Below are positions 1 through 9,397 of a DNA stretch of 64,000 nucleotides, one piece after another. The stretch is from Ostreococcus lucimarinus CCE9901 (Eukaryota > Chlorophyta > Mamiellophyceae > Mamiellales > Bathycoccaceae): the NCBI RefSeq assembly GCF_000092065.1, contig NC_009357.1:372001-436000 (forward strand), read 5' to 3'. A program made the position numbers and the translations under genes. A model generated the notes under the pieces. It searched no databases, was not told the DNA's origin, and worked only from the letters and a program-made list of their open reading frames with translations. Numbering within the stretch: the stretch's first letter is position 1; every line of letters begins with the position of its first letter.

Positions 1-1
1 G

Positions 2-394
2 ATGCTCACGGATGTTCCTTTAGTGCGTCCTCCGGGACAAATCGCACTGTGCGCGCTTCGTCGCGCTGCGCGCCAAGCCGAGGCAACGGACCTTGTCGAG
101 TATTGTGAAGCCGTCGGTGCGCGCGCGACGGGGATCGTCAAAGCGCCCAAGGGGGCGTTGTTGAAGGGCATTTTAGATGAGATCGAGACGCACGTCGAGG
201 ACGGCACTGAGCCCGACGAGGCGGTGGTGAAGAAGATCGACAAAAAGCTCAAACTGTGGCGAGCAAAGTACGTCGCGGCGAGCAAGGCGACGGCGGAGGA
301 CGAAGCGAAGAAGACCGAGCGCGACGCCAAACGACGAAAGAGCGAACAATTTCGCCAAGAAATGATCGCTGCCGAGGAGGACGCATTAGGATGA
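2..394 (+). CDS. CCNH: Cyclin H, C-terminal part (5' end outside window)
   Basis: Regulatory cyclin of the CDK-activating kinase (CDK7/CDKD-cyclin H), which acts in TFIIH and in CDK activation. Only the last 130 codons are present, and the ATG at position 2 is probably an internal Met. The segment LTDVPLVRPPGQIALCAL matches the last helix region of the second cyclin fold of plant cyclin H, where the family has TDAPLLFPPGQ. A helical stretch with KKIDKKLKLW and a Lys/Glu-rich tail follow, as in plant CYCH. The family assignment rests on this C-terminal pattern alone; cyclin C is less likely because of the PPGQ motif. The next gene, on the opposite strand, is about 670 bp away. Confidence 0.8.
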   Translation: MLTDVPLVRPPGQIALCALRRAARQAEATDLVEYCEAVGARATGIVKAPKGALLKGILDEIETHVEDGTEPDEAVVKKIDKKLKLWRAKYVAASKATAEDEAKKTERDAKRRKSEQFRQEMIAAEEDALG

Positions 395-1068
395 CGCGCT
401 CGCTAAATGCACTTTGCTTTAATATACTTCAATAGCTCTGCGCACGCTGAGGTTAACTCACTCCACAACTTCGCGCGCGTGTGTCGTGCGCGCGCGCGCG
501 CGGACGTCAAAAAGCGCTCACCAGTCGAAAGGACACGCGCGGATGTATTAACGCACGTGGCGTGCGCATCGCCCGCAGAGTACGTCGTTCGCATTCCTCT
601 TCCGCGTTCGCGCCGCCTCTCCTCTCAACAAGCGAACTTACCCCCGCCTCGGCGTCTTTCATCGCCGTTGGCGGTTTTTCAACCTCGCAAAACTAAAGAT
701 GGATTTTTTAGGACACCTCCGAGAAACACTTTGGAGCCTCTCCCTGTACAACACCGCGTCGGCGACGAATTAACTCGGTCGAGGTTGGTGTGCCACGGGG
801 CTACATTCTGCGTGTCGAACTTTTTTTGTTGTTCTCATTCAGCGTCGAATCGTCGCGAGCGTGCGTTCGATGTGCGTGGCGTTCGATCAACTGACAAGTT
901 TCGTGTGTCTTATTCGCGTTCATTCGTGCAGGTCGACGCACGCGGAATCGGCGTCGACGCGTCCACACGCGTCCACTCGCGTCCACTTGATTTATTTGTA
1001 ATTTGTAACAACCCACTGTAAGCTATAGTGCGCTCCTAATACAATGTCGTCTAATCTATATGCTCGCG
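395..1068. other. 674-bp intergenic stretch with an orphan intron signature
   Basis: No gene could be assigned. A 24-codon ORF lies at 699-773 on the plus strand. Downstream, 861-931 has the form of an intron in this window: GTGCGT donor at 861, ACTGAC near 889 and a GTGCAG acceptor ending at 931. Joining the flanks gives no recognisable protein in any frame. The first 180 bp are alternating CG-rich sequence. The stretch may hold a small unannotated gene or a spliced UTR of a neighbour. Confidence 0.4.
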
Positions 1069-1686
1069 CTACTTCTCTACGTGCCCTGCTGGTAAGAGCG
1101 CCGCCGCCACGCTCCGTCCTTCCTCTACCAAGACATTGAACGTGCTCGTCGCGTTGACGGTGTCGCTCGCGTCCACAGCAACGCCGAGCTCCTTCAAATA
1201 ATTCAGCGTCTCCTCGTTCAGCGTCGCGACGGTTCGCCCCGTGCCAACGATAAGTAAATCAGGCGTCGGGTCGAGAATCTCCAGCGCCGCCAAGGTCTCG
1301 GGCGTGATCTCACTCACTCGCGTCGGCGACCACGCCGCGTGCAGCGAGTCGTACGCGAAGACGCCGCCGACGCAATACGCGCCTTTGATCGCGAACCCAC
1401 GCGCGTCGTAGCTGTCGAGCGAAAGCATCGCGTGCGGTCAGTGCTTGATTCCATCGCGTGGATGTCGTGCGTGTCGCGCGCGCGGCGTCGTTTGCGCGTA
1501 CTTGTCGAAGATGACTCGTCCCTCTGGACCTTGCAGCAGCTCAAACGTGTTCGGATCGGATAACTGCCCGTACGCGCGCGCGAACGGCAGCTCGCAGCGC
1601 GAGCAAGACGTGGACGCTATCATGACGTGTGATGGCGCGCGCGCGATGAGCCTACGCGCGAGACGAGACGCGGTGGACGCGAGCAT
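1069..1686 (-). CDS. NDUFAF3: NDUFAF3-like complex I assembly factor (DUF498/Mth938 domain), one intron
   Basis: Mitochondrial assembly factor of respiratory complex I in the Mth938/DUF498 family. Exon 1 is 1502-1686 and exon 2 is 1069-1411. The 90-nt intron (1412-1501) has a GTACGC donor, an ACTGAC branch block and a GACAG acceptor. Removing it skips an in-frame TGA and restores FDNYDARGFAIKG. The resulting 175-aa protein begins with an Arg/Ser-rich presequence (MLASTASRLARRLIARA). It contains the family hallmarks DLLIVGTG, TFNVLVEEGR and VAAALLP. The splice junction is inferred but gives an uninterrupted domain of normal length. The gene is transcribed convergently with the cyclin H gene and lies 71 bp downstream of the sugar transporter start side. 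Confidence 0.85.
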
Positions 1687-1757
1687 GCGGGCAGACTTGT
1701 GCAGTTGCGCGCGCGTTAAGTTACAAAATTGTTGATCCGTGTTCTAGGGCATCAATA

Positions 1758-3413
1758 CTACTGCATTAATTCGGCCTCGATTTCTTCGAGCGTTTTACCG
1801 CGAGTTTCAACGACGGTGAAGTAAATCGATGCCAAAGCTAGGACGCCGACGGACGCGAAGCCCAAATACGTGCCGCGCAAGCCGACGGTTTCTTGCACTG
1901 TTGGAAGGAACAAGGACACGAGAAAGTTGCTACCAAAGTTACTCAGCGTAGCCAATCCTACGGCTGCGGAGCGCACCTTGGATGGAAAGACCTCGCCCAC
2001 GAGCAACCACGCGATCGGGCCGAAACTTAACTGATACGCGCCGACATAAAGAAAGATGGCGGCGACGGACGCTTGCGCTTGCGCCGTCGTTTGCACCTCT
2101 CCGGGCGTGTTCAGCGCCGCCAATGCAAACAAACATGCAGTGATGATGCTAATACCACCGAGCAACAGCGGACGTCGTCCCAGGCTGTCCACTTTGGAGA
2201 CGGCGATGCCAGTCATAAATAGCTTCCAGATGCCGAGAATGACGGAGACATTTGCCGCGTCCTCGACGCTCCAACCGGCGGCTTCGAACGTCTGCGTCGC
2301 GTAGTACAGTACGCTCGGTTGCCCGGTAAATTGCTGAAATAAGACCACAGACAGTCCAATGTACAACGGCCGCACATATTTCTTGTCAAACAAACTCATC
2401 GCGCCCGAGCCGCCGGCGGAGCTGTTGTTGCTCACCGCGGCCATGAAAATATCCTCCAATTCTTCGTCAATCTTCATCATCTCCACGTCACTCTTCGCCT
2501 CTCTAATTCTAACTAGTGCCTCACGCGCCTCATCACGCGTGTCTTTCCCATCTCCACTCTTGGACGCGATCCATCGAGGCGAATCGGGCAACCAAATCGC
2601 GCCCGCGAGCAACAAACCGATTAGAGGCGTCGCCTCCAGCGATAGTTGCCTCCAGCCTCCGTCAGCAGTGATCACGCCTTCGCTCGCCAAGTAACCGAGC
2701 AAAATACCGCCCACGATGAATCCTTCCTTAAGCGAAATGAGACTTCCACGCAACGAGCTTGGCGCGGTTTCCGCGATGTACACCGGCGCGCTGTGCATCG
2801 CAAAGCCGATTCCCAAACCATAAATCAACTTGGCCAGAACCAAAGGCTCAAATCCTGGCGCGACACTCGACGCAACACTCCCAACCAAATACAGCGTCGC
2901 CGCCAATATGAGCTCTTTCCTCGAGCCTAATCGATCGCCCACGCCGGCGCCGGCCGCTGCGCTCGCCGTCAACGCGCCGAATAGCGAAGCGCTCACAAAC
3001 TGCCCACTCTGTATGCTGGTCAGCGCAAACCCGTCCCCTCCACTCGCCGCACTCGCGGTGATGTTCTCCAGTGCCCCCGAGGAGATTCCGATATCCCATC
3101 CGAAGAGTGCGCCCGCGAGCGCCGGGAACAAAAAGTTTCGAAGCACCGCAGCGTTGAGTTCACCGTCGTTCCCGCCTTCGTTCGACGTCGACGCCGCACG
3201 CGCGGTCGCACACCGTCGTGCATGACGCGTATGCGCGCGTAACACGCCGCGGGGCGTCGATATCGACTTTCCAACCCCTTGGATGCGCGTCGATGCGCGT
3301 GTGCCGCGTCGCCGCGGCAACGCAACGTTCGCGCTCGTGGACGCGCGCATCGAGCGATTGGTCGTGTACAGCGCGCGCGATGTCGTCGGTGAGGCGACTC
3401 GCTTGGCTAACAT
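1758..3413 (-). CDS. Major facilitator sugar transporter, probably plastid-targeted
   Basis: A 551-aa sugar/H+ symporter-family protein (MFS sugar porter, Pfam Sugar_tr). The first 75 residues are rich in Arg, Ser, Thr and Ala and look like a chloroplast transit peptide. TM1 follows (LFPALAGALFGWDIGISSGA). Family signatures are visible: DRLGSRKELI after TM2, a PDSPRW motif after TM6, QQFTGQPSVLYY in TM7, DSLGRRPLL between TM8 and TM9, and VETRGKTLEEIE after TM12. The layout resembles the plant D-xylose-proton-symporter-like and plastid glucose transporter group (At5g59250 type). The substrate cannot be read from sequence. The usual second Arg of the D-R-x-G-R-R loop is Ser here. No intron was detected. 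Confidence 0.88.
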   Translation of the reverse strand: MLAKRVASPTTSRALYTTNRSMRASTSANVALPRRRGTRASTRIQGVGKSISTPRGVLRAHTRHARRCATARAASTSNEGGNDGELNAAVLRNFLFPALAGALFGWDIGISSGALENITASAASGGDGFALTSIQSGQFVSASLFGALTASAAAGAGVGDRLGSRKELILAATLYLVGSVASSVAPGFEPLVLAKLIYGLGIGFAMHSAPVYIAETAPSSLRGSLISLKEGFIVGGILLGYLASEGVITADGGWRQLSLEATPLIGLLLAGAIWLPDSPRWIASKSGDGKDTRDEAREALVRIREAKSDVEMMKIDEELEDIFMAAVSNNSSAGGSGAMSLFDKKYVRPLYIGLSVVLFQQFTGQPSVLYYATQTFEAAGWSVEDAANVSVILGIWKLFMTGIAVSKVDSLGRRPLLLGGISIITACLFALAALNTPGEVQTTAQAQASVAAIFLYVGAYQLSFGPIAWLLVGEVFPSKVRSAAVGLATLSNFGSNFLVSLFLPTVQETVGLRGTYLGFASVGVLALASIYFTVVETRGKTLEEIEAELMQ

Positions 3414-3670
3414 CGCCTCTTCTATTAGTCCTCTCTCGTGCGCGCGTGCGTGTGAAGCAAACTATGAAGTGAAGTTTGGATAAAGTCACCGCGGCGTGGC
3501 GCGGCGACGGCGAATGGTGAGATGCGAGGCGTGATTGAGAGGGACGATGAGTATTGTTGATGATTATTGATGTTATAAACTGCGCGTGCGTGGCGCTGTT
3601 GTACACGTGGCGGTACGTGGCGGCTGTCGTACGTGTATTTGTTTCACAGTGAAGTACAATTCTCGCGCTC

Positions 3671-4846
3671 TCACATCGGCACGTCTTCGACGTCTTCAAC
3701 TTTACCGTCATATTCTGGCTCTTCCACGACTGGTTGTTGTTCGTCCGATTCCGGTAATGCCGCAGTTGGATTTGTCTCGGTGGCTGGTTCGATGAGCGCC
3801 GCGGGGTGATCGCCCGAGACTTCCACTTGCACGGTGTGCGACTTGTTCGCTGATTCGTCGCGGTCGGCGGAGACGGTCAAGACGCCGTCAGCGCACGAGG
3901 CGCGAATGCTGTGGAAATCGATGTTTCGTGGCAAGCTTTGCTGAAACACGGCACGACCGTGAGAAGTTGCGATATTGATGTGAAGCATACGGTCGGCGGC
4001 CAAGCGGCAAGTGACCTTGTCGGCGGAGACGCCAGGCACGGATCTTCGAACCAAGGTGACGTTTTCCTTTGTAGAATCTTCCTCGACGACAGAGTTCACA
4101 CTGGAGACGATGATATCCATGGGAATAATCGCATGCGGATCCGCCATCTTAATGTTCAAAAGACCGTGGCGCACGGTGACGTCAATGTGCTTCACCTCGA
4201 GATCTGTCGGCAAGTTTTTAAACGTCTTGGCGAAGGTGCCAAACGTCTTCGAGTCGCCCCGAACGACCAACATATCCTCCGGTTTGTGCAAAGTCACGGT
4301 GATATCGCGTTCGCCAAAGCCCGGCACGCTCAAAGTTATCGTGCTCTCATCACCATCGTCGTCGGTTTCCATGTCTTCCTCGCCCTCCGCGATCGCCGCG
4401 CGCGCCGTCGCGTTGATGGGCACCCGAACGGCTTCCGACGTCTTCTTTAGCACCGCGATTCTCAGAATGCCATCGATGCACGACGCCTTGGGCGTGACGC
4501 TCATGTCGATGTATTTCGTCGGCAAGCCGAGCTCGGTCATCGAACGCTCGCCCGCGCTCACGCAAAGCTTGGCGTTCCCCCGGGCGTCCGTCGTCACGTG
4601 GACGTGGACGTCCTTCGCCGCCAGTCCCGGCGCGTGCGCCGAAATCAAAAATCCTCTTTTCGTCTCTTCCACCTTCGCGCGCCCGATCGCCCCTCGCATC
4701 GCGCGCATCGCGCGTCCATCTCGCACAAAATTGAAGTTCCCCTCGCCGACGTCTCGCATCACGTGCTCAAACATCGAATCGACATCGCTCGCCGCTCGCA
4801 TCATCGCACCCATCGCACCCATCGTCGGCATCATCGGCCCGAGCAT
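3671..4846 (-). CDS. Triple alpha-crystallin (HSP20)-domain protein
   Basis: A 391-aa protein made of three consecutive HSP20-like beta-sandwich units, roughly residues 58-135, 165-240 and 255-335. Each ends in a strand resembling the small-heat-shock G-x-L-x-I/V signature: SCIDGILRIAV, VRHGLLNIKM and SCADGVLTVSA. The N-terminus is Met/Ala-rich (MLGPMMPTMGAMGAMM). An acidic linker (GEEDMETDDDGDE) separates domains 1 and 2, and the C-terminal tail is acidic and ends EDVEDVPM. Canonical sHSPs have one domain and about 150-230 residues. The start at 4846 is chosen because upstream codons of the open frame run antisense through NFS1. The promoter side has heat-shock-element-like sites. Likely a chaperone or scaffold; no C-terminal I-x-I motif is seen. 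Confidence 0.75.
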   Translation of the reverse strand: MLGPMMPTMGAMGAMMRAASDVDSMFEHVMRDVGEGNFNFVRDGRAMRAMRGAIGRAKVEETKRGFLISAHAPGLAAKDVHVHVTTDARGNAKLCVSAGERSMTELGLPTKYIDMSVTPKASCIDGILRIAVLKKTSEAVRVPINATARAAIAEGEEDMETDDDGDESTITLSVPGFGERDITVTLHKPEDMLVVRGDSKTFGTFAKTFKNLPTDLEVKHIDVTVRHGLLNIKMADPHAIIPMDIIVSSVNSVVEEDSTKENVTLVRRSVPGVSADKVTCRLAADRMLHINIATSHGRAVFQQSLPRNIDFHSIRASCADGVLTVSADRDESANKSHTVQVEVSGDHPAALIEPATETNPTAALPESDEQQPVVEEPEYDGKVEDVEDVPM

Positions 4847-5095
4847 CTTTTCCCTTGTTCTTGTTCTCTTTGTTTTCGTCCTGCGCCGTACGTCGAGTAC
4901 CGCGTGTGTTTGTTTTTTCGCGTTCGATTCCTCGCTCGCGCGCGTGTGACTTCGCGTCGAAGTCGCTGTGTTGCGTGTAGTTGTGACGCCGCGTCCTATG
5001 CGCGCGCGCCGTTTCGAGTCCTCCTCGCGTCCAACGCCCCTTGACGAGTCACGAATCATCAAAGACCCCCCTCGATTCTCGCGTAGTTTACTCGC

Positions 5096-5123
5096 GAACG
5101 TTCTAGAATCGTCGAGAATGTTC
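5096..5123. promoter_or_regulatory. Heat-shock-element-like cluster in a divergent promoter
   Basis: The sequence GAAcgTTCtaGAA (5096-5108) is a perfect three-unit heat shock element, and GAAtgTTC (5116-5123) follows 7 bp later. The cluster lies in the 315-bp gap between the divergent starts of the triple HSP20-domain gene (4846) and NFS1 (5162), only about 40 bp from the NFS1 start. HSF binding is inferred from the consensus. Confidence 0.6.
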
Positions 5124-5161
5124 GCCGACGCCGCACTGCGCGAGGGCACCCCGCGCGCGAC

Positions 5162-6610
5162 ATGCGACGCGCGATCCGCGCGTTCGCGCGCGGCGCGCGC
5201 GCGATCGACGACGCGGCGTCGGCGTCGGCGTCGGCGACGGCGACGGCGACGGCGCGCGGGACGTCGCGCGGGACGCGCGCGGAATCGGGACGTCGATGGG
5301 ACGCGCGCGAGCGATCGCGGGCGCGAGGGATGTCGGCGCTGGCGCAGCCGGTGAGCGCGCCGATCGAACCGGAGTTTGAGATGAAAGGCGTGACGCTTCG
5401 CGGGCGGCCGCTGTACTTGGACATGCAGGCGACGACGCCGTTGGACCCGCGAGTGCTGGACGCGATGTTGCCCTATTTCACAGAGCAATACGGGAATCCG
5501 CACTCGAGAACGCACATGTACGGCTGGGAGACGGAGGATGCCATCGAAAAGGCGAGAGGAGAATTGGCGTCGCTCATCGGGGCGAACGCGAAGGAGATTG
5601 TGTTCACGAGCGGGGCGACGGAGTCGAACAACATGTCGCTCAAGGGGGTGGCGCGCTTTTACAAGGATAAAAAGAAGCACATAATCACAACGACGACGGA
5701 GCACAAGTGCGTGTTGGACTCGTGCAGACAGCTCGAACGTGAAGGTTTCGACGTGACGTATTTGCCCGTGAAGGAAAATGGATTGGTAGACTTGAAGGAG
5801 CTTGAAGCGGCGATGCGCGACGACACCGCCATCGTCTCCGTCATGGCGGTGAACAACGAAATAGGGGTGATTCAGCCTTTGAAAGCGATCGGTGAGCTTT
5901 GCCGATCGAAGAAAATATTTTTTCACACCGATGGCGCGCAAGCAGTTGGGAAGGTACCGATGGATGTGAACGATATGAACATCGACCTGATGTCGATTAG
6001 CGGGCACAAGTTTTACGGTCCCAAGGGGATCGGCGCTTTGTACGTCCGTCGTCGTCCTCGAGTTCGGATGGAGCCTATCATCAACGGCGGCGGTCAAGAG
6101 CGAGGGTTACGCTCGGGGACGCTACCGACCCCGCTCATCGTCGGTATCGGTGAAGCTGCTCGCGTGGCGCAGAAGGAGTTGCAGCGCGACGAAGAGCACG
6201 TCAACCGCTTGGCTAAGAGATTGATAGAGGGCATCGAATCTCGCGTCGAGCACACGCAATTAAACGGTGACCGTGAAGCGCGCTACCACGGCAACGTGAA
6301 CATGTCCTTTGCATACGTGGAGGGTGAATCCATGCTCATGGGACTTAAAGAAATCGCGGTGAGCAGCGGCAGCGCGTGCACGAGTGCGTCTTTAGAGCCA
6401 TCCTATGTTTTGCGTGCGCTCGGTGTGAACGAAGAGATGGCGCACACGTCGGTAAGATATGGATTAGGCCGATTCACTACTGAAGCCGAGGTCGATCGCG
6501 CCATCGAAGCCACAGTGCGTCAAGTCGAAAAGCTTCGTGAGATGTCTCCGCTCTGGGAGATGGTCCAGGAAGGCATAGATTTAAAGACGATCGAGTGGAG
6601 TCAACATTAA
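5162..6610 (+). CDS. NFS1: Mitochondrial cysteine desulfurase
   Basis: PLP enzyme that takes sulfur from cysteine for Fe-S cluster assembly on ISCU in mitochondria. It is 482 aa, with an Arg/Ala/Thr-rich presequence of about 60 residues. The fold-type I aminotransferase core begins at [17 protein letters not shown]. Visible functional residues are TSGATESNN (about 150), the TEHK motif, the PLP lysine K283 in [10 protein letters not shown], and the persulfide cysteine C406 in [10 protein letters not shown]. The C-terminus ([19 protein letters not shown]) is typical of eukaryotic NFS1/IscS and is the ISCU-contact region. The length and short Cys loop place it in group I rather than with the plastid NFS2/SufS type. 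It is divergent from the HSP20-domain gene. Confidence 0.96.
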   Translation: MRRAIRAFARGARAIDDAASASASATATATARGTSRGTRAESGRRWDARERSRARGMSALAQPVSAPIEPEFEMKGVTLRGRPLYLDMQATTPLDPRVLDAMLPYFTEQYGNPHSRTHMYGWETEDAIEKARGELASLIGANAKEIVFTSGATESNNMSLKGVARFYKDKKKHIITTTTEHKCVLDSCRQLEREGFDVTYLPVKENGLVDLKELEAAMRDDTAIVSVMAVNNEIGVIQPLKAIGELCRSKKIFFHTDGAQAVGKVPMDVNDMNIDLMSISGHKFYGPKGIGALYVRRRPRVRMEPIINGGGQERGLRSGTLPTPLIVGIGEAARVAQKELQRDEEHVNRLAKRLIEGIESRVEHTQLNGDREARYHGNVNMSFAYVEGESMLMGLKEIAVSSGSACTSASLEPSYVLRALGVNEEMAHTSVRYGLGRFTTEAEVDRAIEATVRQVEKLREMSPLWEMVQEGIDLKTIEWSQH

Positions 6611-6791
6611 CAAGCTCGCGCGCGCGTCATTTTTCGTAGAATTCAATTAGTTCAGTTCATGTTATCATCACCACGTTTTGTTCGTAATATTCCTAAAAGT
6701 CTTGTATAAAAAGTTCGCGCTACTGGCCGAGCGCTCGGCGTCTAATATTCGTATTGTTAAACGTTCGCTTGGTAATCGACACCGTCGTTTA

Positions 6792-7295
6792 TTACGCAGA
6801 CGGTGCCGCATTCTTGTTCCCCGCATCACCCCTTCTAGCTTCATGCTTCTTCGCCTGCGCCTGGTGGAAAGCTTTTGCCATTTTCTTCTTCATCGGCATC
6901 GTCGCCTCTCGCTTGAAGCTCATGGTCGGCTTTCGCTTCCGCGCTGGGGAAGAAGTCCCCATACCAGGTTCTTGGTAACCCGGCGACGTGACGTCCAAAA
7001 CAGAGCTCGACATCGCCAATTCGATTCGAATCTGCGTGGCTTTGGCGTTCTTCACCGTCACCGGCGCGTACGTCGTGCACTGATGCACCCCCAGCATCGA
7101 TCTCTTCACCAGTTCCGCCGCCGCCACCGTCTTGCTCACCTGTAACCCAACACCAACCAGCGCCACGACCTCCGCGGTGCCTTCCTCCAGCGCTTTCACC
7201 GCTTGCTGGGCGCGTTCGCGCGCGTCCGAATCCGCGACCACCTCCACGTCCACCGTCTTCGCCGTCGCCTTCGTCTCTCGCTTCGCGTTCGCCAT
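6792..7295 (-). CDS. Alba-superfamily DNA/RNA-binding protein
   Basis: A 167-aa basic protein with an Alba-like domain at roughly residues 20-105. It has a beta-alpha core with VVALVGVGLQVSKTVAAAELVKRSMLGVHQCT followed by KATQIRIELAMSSS, matching the Alba/Rpp20-Rpp25 pattern of a helix carrying hydrophobic and Lys residues and a final strand. The C-terminal 55 residues are Lys/Arg/Met-rich (KRKPTMSFKREATMPMKKK) and probably bind nucleic acid. The start is the ATG at 7295; the frame stays open upstream but has no further ATG. A TCGCAG just before AACATG could be a splice acceptor of a 5' exon. Role inferred: chromatin or RNA binding. Confidence 0.7.
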   Translation of the reverse strand: MANAKRETKATAKTVDVEVVADSDARERAQQAVKALEEGTAEVVALVGVGLQVSKTVAAAELVKRSMLGVHQCTTYAPVTVKNAKATQIRIELAMSSSVLDVTSPGYQEPGMGTSSPARKRKPTMSFKREATMPMKKKMAKAFHQAQAKKHEARRGDAGNKNAAPSA

Positions 7296-7671
7296 GTTCT
7301 GCGACACAAAGACGTACGAGTTTTCGTTCTCAGCCTTCTTTCGATGCGCGCGTCCTTCAAATCGAGCGTTCGCGGGAGATTCGCGAATCGAATTTCAAAT
7401 TTGACTGTTTGCGAGCGGCACCAGACGAGACGTTTTCTCGCGGATATCCACGTCGCGCGCGGACGTTGACGATCGCGAGCGCGTCTAGCGACGTGCGTGA
7501 GGAGGTTTAGTCTCCGGGCGAGCGTTGACGGCGAGCGATTCACGCGTCGCGTCGTGCGGAGTGCTTTCGCGAGAATTTCGCATTTGCTGACGCGGCTCGA
7601 GATATTTCGGGTGTGGGATGTGAGACGCGCGCGCGAGAGCTAGAAATCTCCAAATGTCTAAAAACGCTAGG
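7296..7671. other. 376-bp intergenic region upstream of two minus-strand genes' flank
   Basis: Lies between the Alba start and the PIG-Z stop, so it must hold the Alba promoter and the PIG-Z terminator. The reverse strand keeps an open frame into the Alba gene for at least 25 codons without an ATG, so a small upstream Alba exon is possible. No other structure was seen. Confidence 0.4.
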
Positions 7672-9327
7672 CTAAGGGTAACGGACGCGATGCACGGTTA
7701 ATTGAAGGGATTTCTTGACGAGCGCGAAGCGCTCGCGGCGGTTGCCAGACGCGAAGGCGTCGAAGACGTCGTCGAGGTGGTCCAAGGAGAGGTGCGGAAA
7801 GATGGATAAGACGCGCTCATAGTCCAAATTCTGTGTGCGTTCGCGCAGACGTTCGAACGCGAGGGCGGGAGCGATGATGATGATATTCTTGGCCGAAGTC
7901 GTGCACATGGGCTGGTCAGCGACGCAAACGCCCTTGGAAGTGGCGGCGAGGAGGAGTTCCCGCACGTCATCGACGCTCGCGCCGGCGGCGTCATAGACCG
8001 AAACGAGATCGGACTCACCGCTCGATTGGGCGAGAATCGAGAGCGGGGGTGAATATGTCTTCCAGAATAGCGCGAAGCGTCCGCTCGAGCCGCCATCGAA
8101 TGCGGCATCTGTTTTCGCTAGAGTTCGCATCGAGCGCACGACTCCGCCTTGATGTAATACGCCAAATAAACACGCCAATAGCGCGTTAATTGCGATCCAG
8201 ATCGCGAACAATCGCCGCTTTCGAGAAACTAATGTACTTCTCGAGTAGTGCGCCGCCAAGACGCACATAGGAAGAATCATCGGCGTCAGAAATCGAGGCT
8301 CTTGATGCGGCGCAAGCGAAAGCGCCGCGAGAGGAAACAAAACACTCGCCCAAAGAGTTCGCACGATTAAATCTCTCGACGATGCGTCTCGTCTTCTTCG
8401 CATCAGTGCACTGAGACTGACGAGCCACAGCACGCTGAACATCAAAGGACCATTGACGAGGACGTGCAAATACCTAGGATGTAAACCGTGCCGCGCTAAG
8501 TTATCGGCGTTGACGTTATATCTGAACGAGTTCCACGGCGTGATGATCCAGTTCTTTGACGTCCAAACCCACACATTGAGCATATTCGTATCGCTAAAGT
8601 ATGCCGTGTCGATCACGATGCACACCACCGCGGTGAGAATCGCCGCCATCGCACCACTCCAAACGCCGACCAACATCGTCAGTGGCGACTTTTCTCGCGC
8701 TCTCGCAACCACATACACCGCCCAAGGCGCGATGAACGCACCGCTCGTAAACCTTATAAAACTACTCACCATCCCTATCGTGCCGATAGCGACACAGCGC
8801 GAGACGGGTCCTAAATACTTGCGTTCAGTTGTCGCGACAAGCGCGCAAGCCGCTGTCGCATATGTCTCCAAAGAATTACTAAAAGGCCGAACGAGCAGCA
8901 CTAAAGTCACCCAAGATGTCGCAAACAATACACCCGCTTCATTCACCGCCCCAGTCGTCGCCGATCCCACCGCCCTCGCGCACGATACCACCGCCAAGTC
9001 AACCGTAGCCGACGCCGCGCACAGCGCCAACCGCGGCGCATACGTCGTCACCCACGATACGTCTAACGCGGCGCCCGTCGCCCGCGCGATCGCGCACGCG
9101 ATGAGATACGATAATCCACTACTCGCGTACGCGCCTAAGATTGATCTTGCGGGCGCGTCGGCGGTGTATTCCCACGGCAACTGCGTCTCTGTCCCGAACA
9201 CGTTCGCAGCGGTGACTTCGTTGGATTGAAACCACTCATCCGGATGGACGTATCCAGGCGCGAACGCAAACGCGAGTCTCAAGAGTGCGAGACCGACAAG
9301 CGTGGCGCGCGCGAGGGTCTCACCCAT
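7672..9327 (-). CDS. PIGZ: GPI mannosyltransferase IV-like (PIG-Z/SMP3, glycosyltransferase family 22)
   Basis: A 551-aa multi-pass ER membrane enzyme of the Alg9-type mannosyltransferase family (GT22), which uses dolichol-phosphate-mannose. The first luminal loop contains HPDEWFQSNE, the catalytic HPDE/HEDE-type acidic motif of the family. Later sequence matches PIG-Z/SMP3 closely: ITPWNSFRYNVNADNLARHGLHPR, a leucine-rich TM (LHVLVNGPLMFSVLW) and LAPHQEPRFLTPMILP. PIG-Z adds the fourth mannose to GPI precursors; the choice over PIG-B rests on the HPDEWFQS and NLARHGLHPR patterns. The C-terminal 150 residues are luminal or cytosolic and divergent. No intron is needed. Confidence 0.82.
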   Translation of the reverse strand: MGETLARATLVGLALLRLAFAFAPGYVHPDEWFQSNEVTAANVFGTETQLPWEYTADAPARSILGAYASSGLSYLIACAIARATGAALDVSWVTTYAPRLALCAASATVDLAVVSCARAVGSATTGAVNEAGVLFATSWVTLVLLVRPFSNSLETYATAACALVATTERKYLGPVSRCVAIGTIGMVSSFIRFTSGAFIAPWAVYVVARAREKSPLTMLVGVWSGAMAAILTAVVCIVIDTAYFSDTNMLNVWVWTSKNWIITPWNSFRYNVNADNLARHGLHPRYLHVLVNGPLMFSVLWLVSLSALMRRRRDASSRDLIVRTLWASVLFPLAALSLAPHQEPRFLTPMILPMCVLAAHYSRSTLVSRKRRLFAIWIAINALLACLFGVLHQGGVVRSMRTLAKTDAAFDGGSSGRFALFWKTYSPPLSILAQSSGESDLVSVYDAAGASVDDVRELLLAATSKGVCVADQPMCTTSAKNIIIIAPALAFERLRERTQNLDYERVLSIFPHLSLDHLDDVFDAFASGNRRERFALVKKSLQLTVHRVRYP

Positions 9328-9397
9328 CGCGCGCGCGTCTATGCAGGGACAGTTGCGTGTGCTTACGTTGCTAGTACGCGCTAAATCTATTCTACGT

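Noticed and set aside
407-1021. 204-codon plus-strand ORF in the first intergenic stretch
   Set aside because: Arg/Ser/Phe/Cys-rich with no family pattern and broken by the likely intron at 861.
4847-6097. Minus-strand extension of the HSP20-domain frame to 808 codons
   Set aside because: It runs antisense through NFS1 and has Arg/His-rich composition; the first sensible Met is at 4846.
8453-9229. 258-codon plus-strand ORF in PIG-Z
   Set aside because: Antisense of a transporter-like membrane gene, producing an Ala/Thr/Val-rich artefact.
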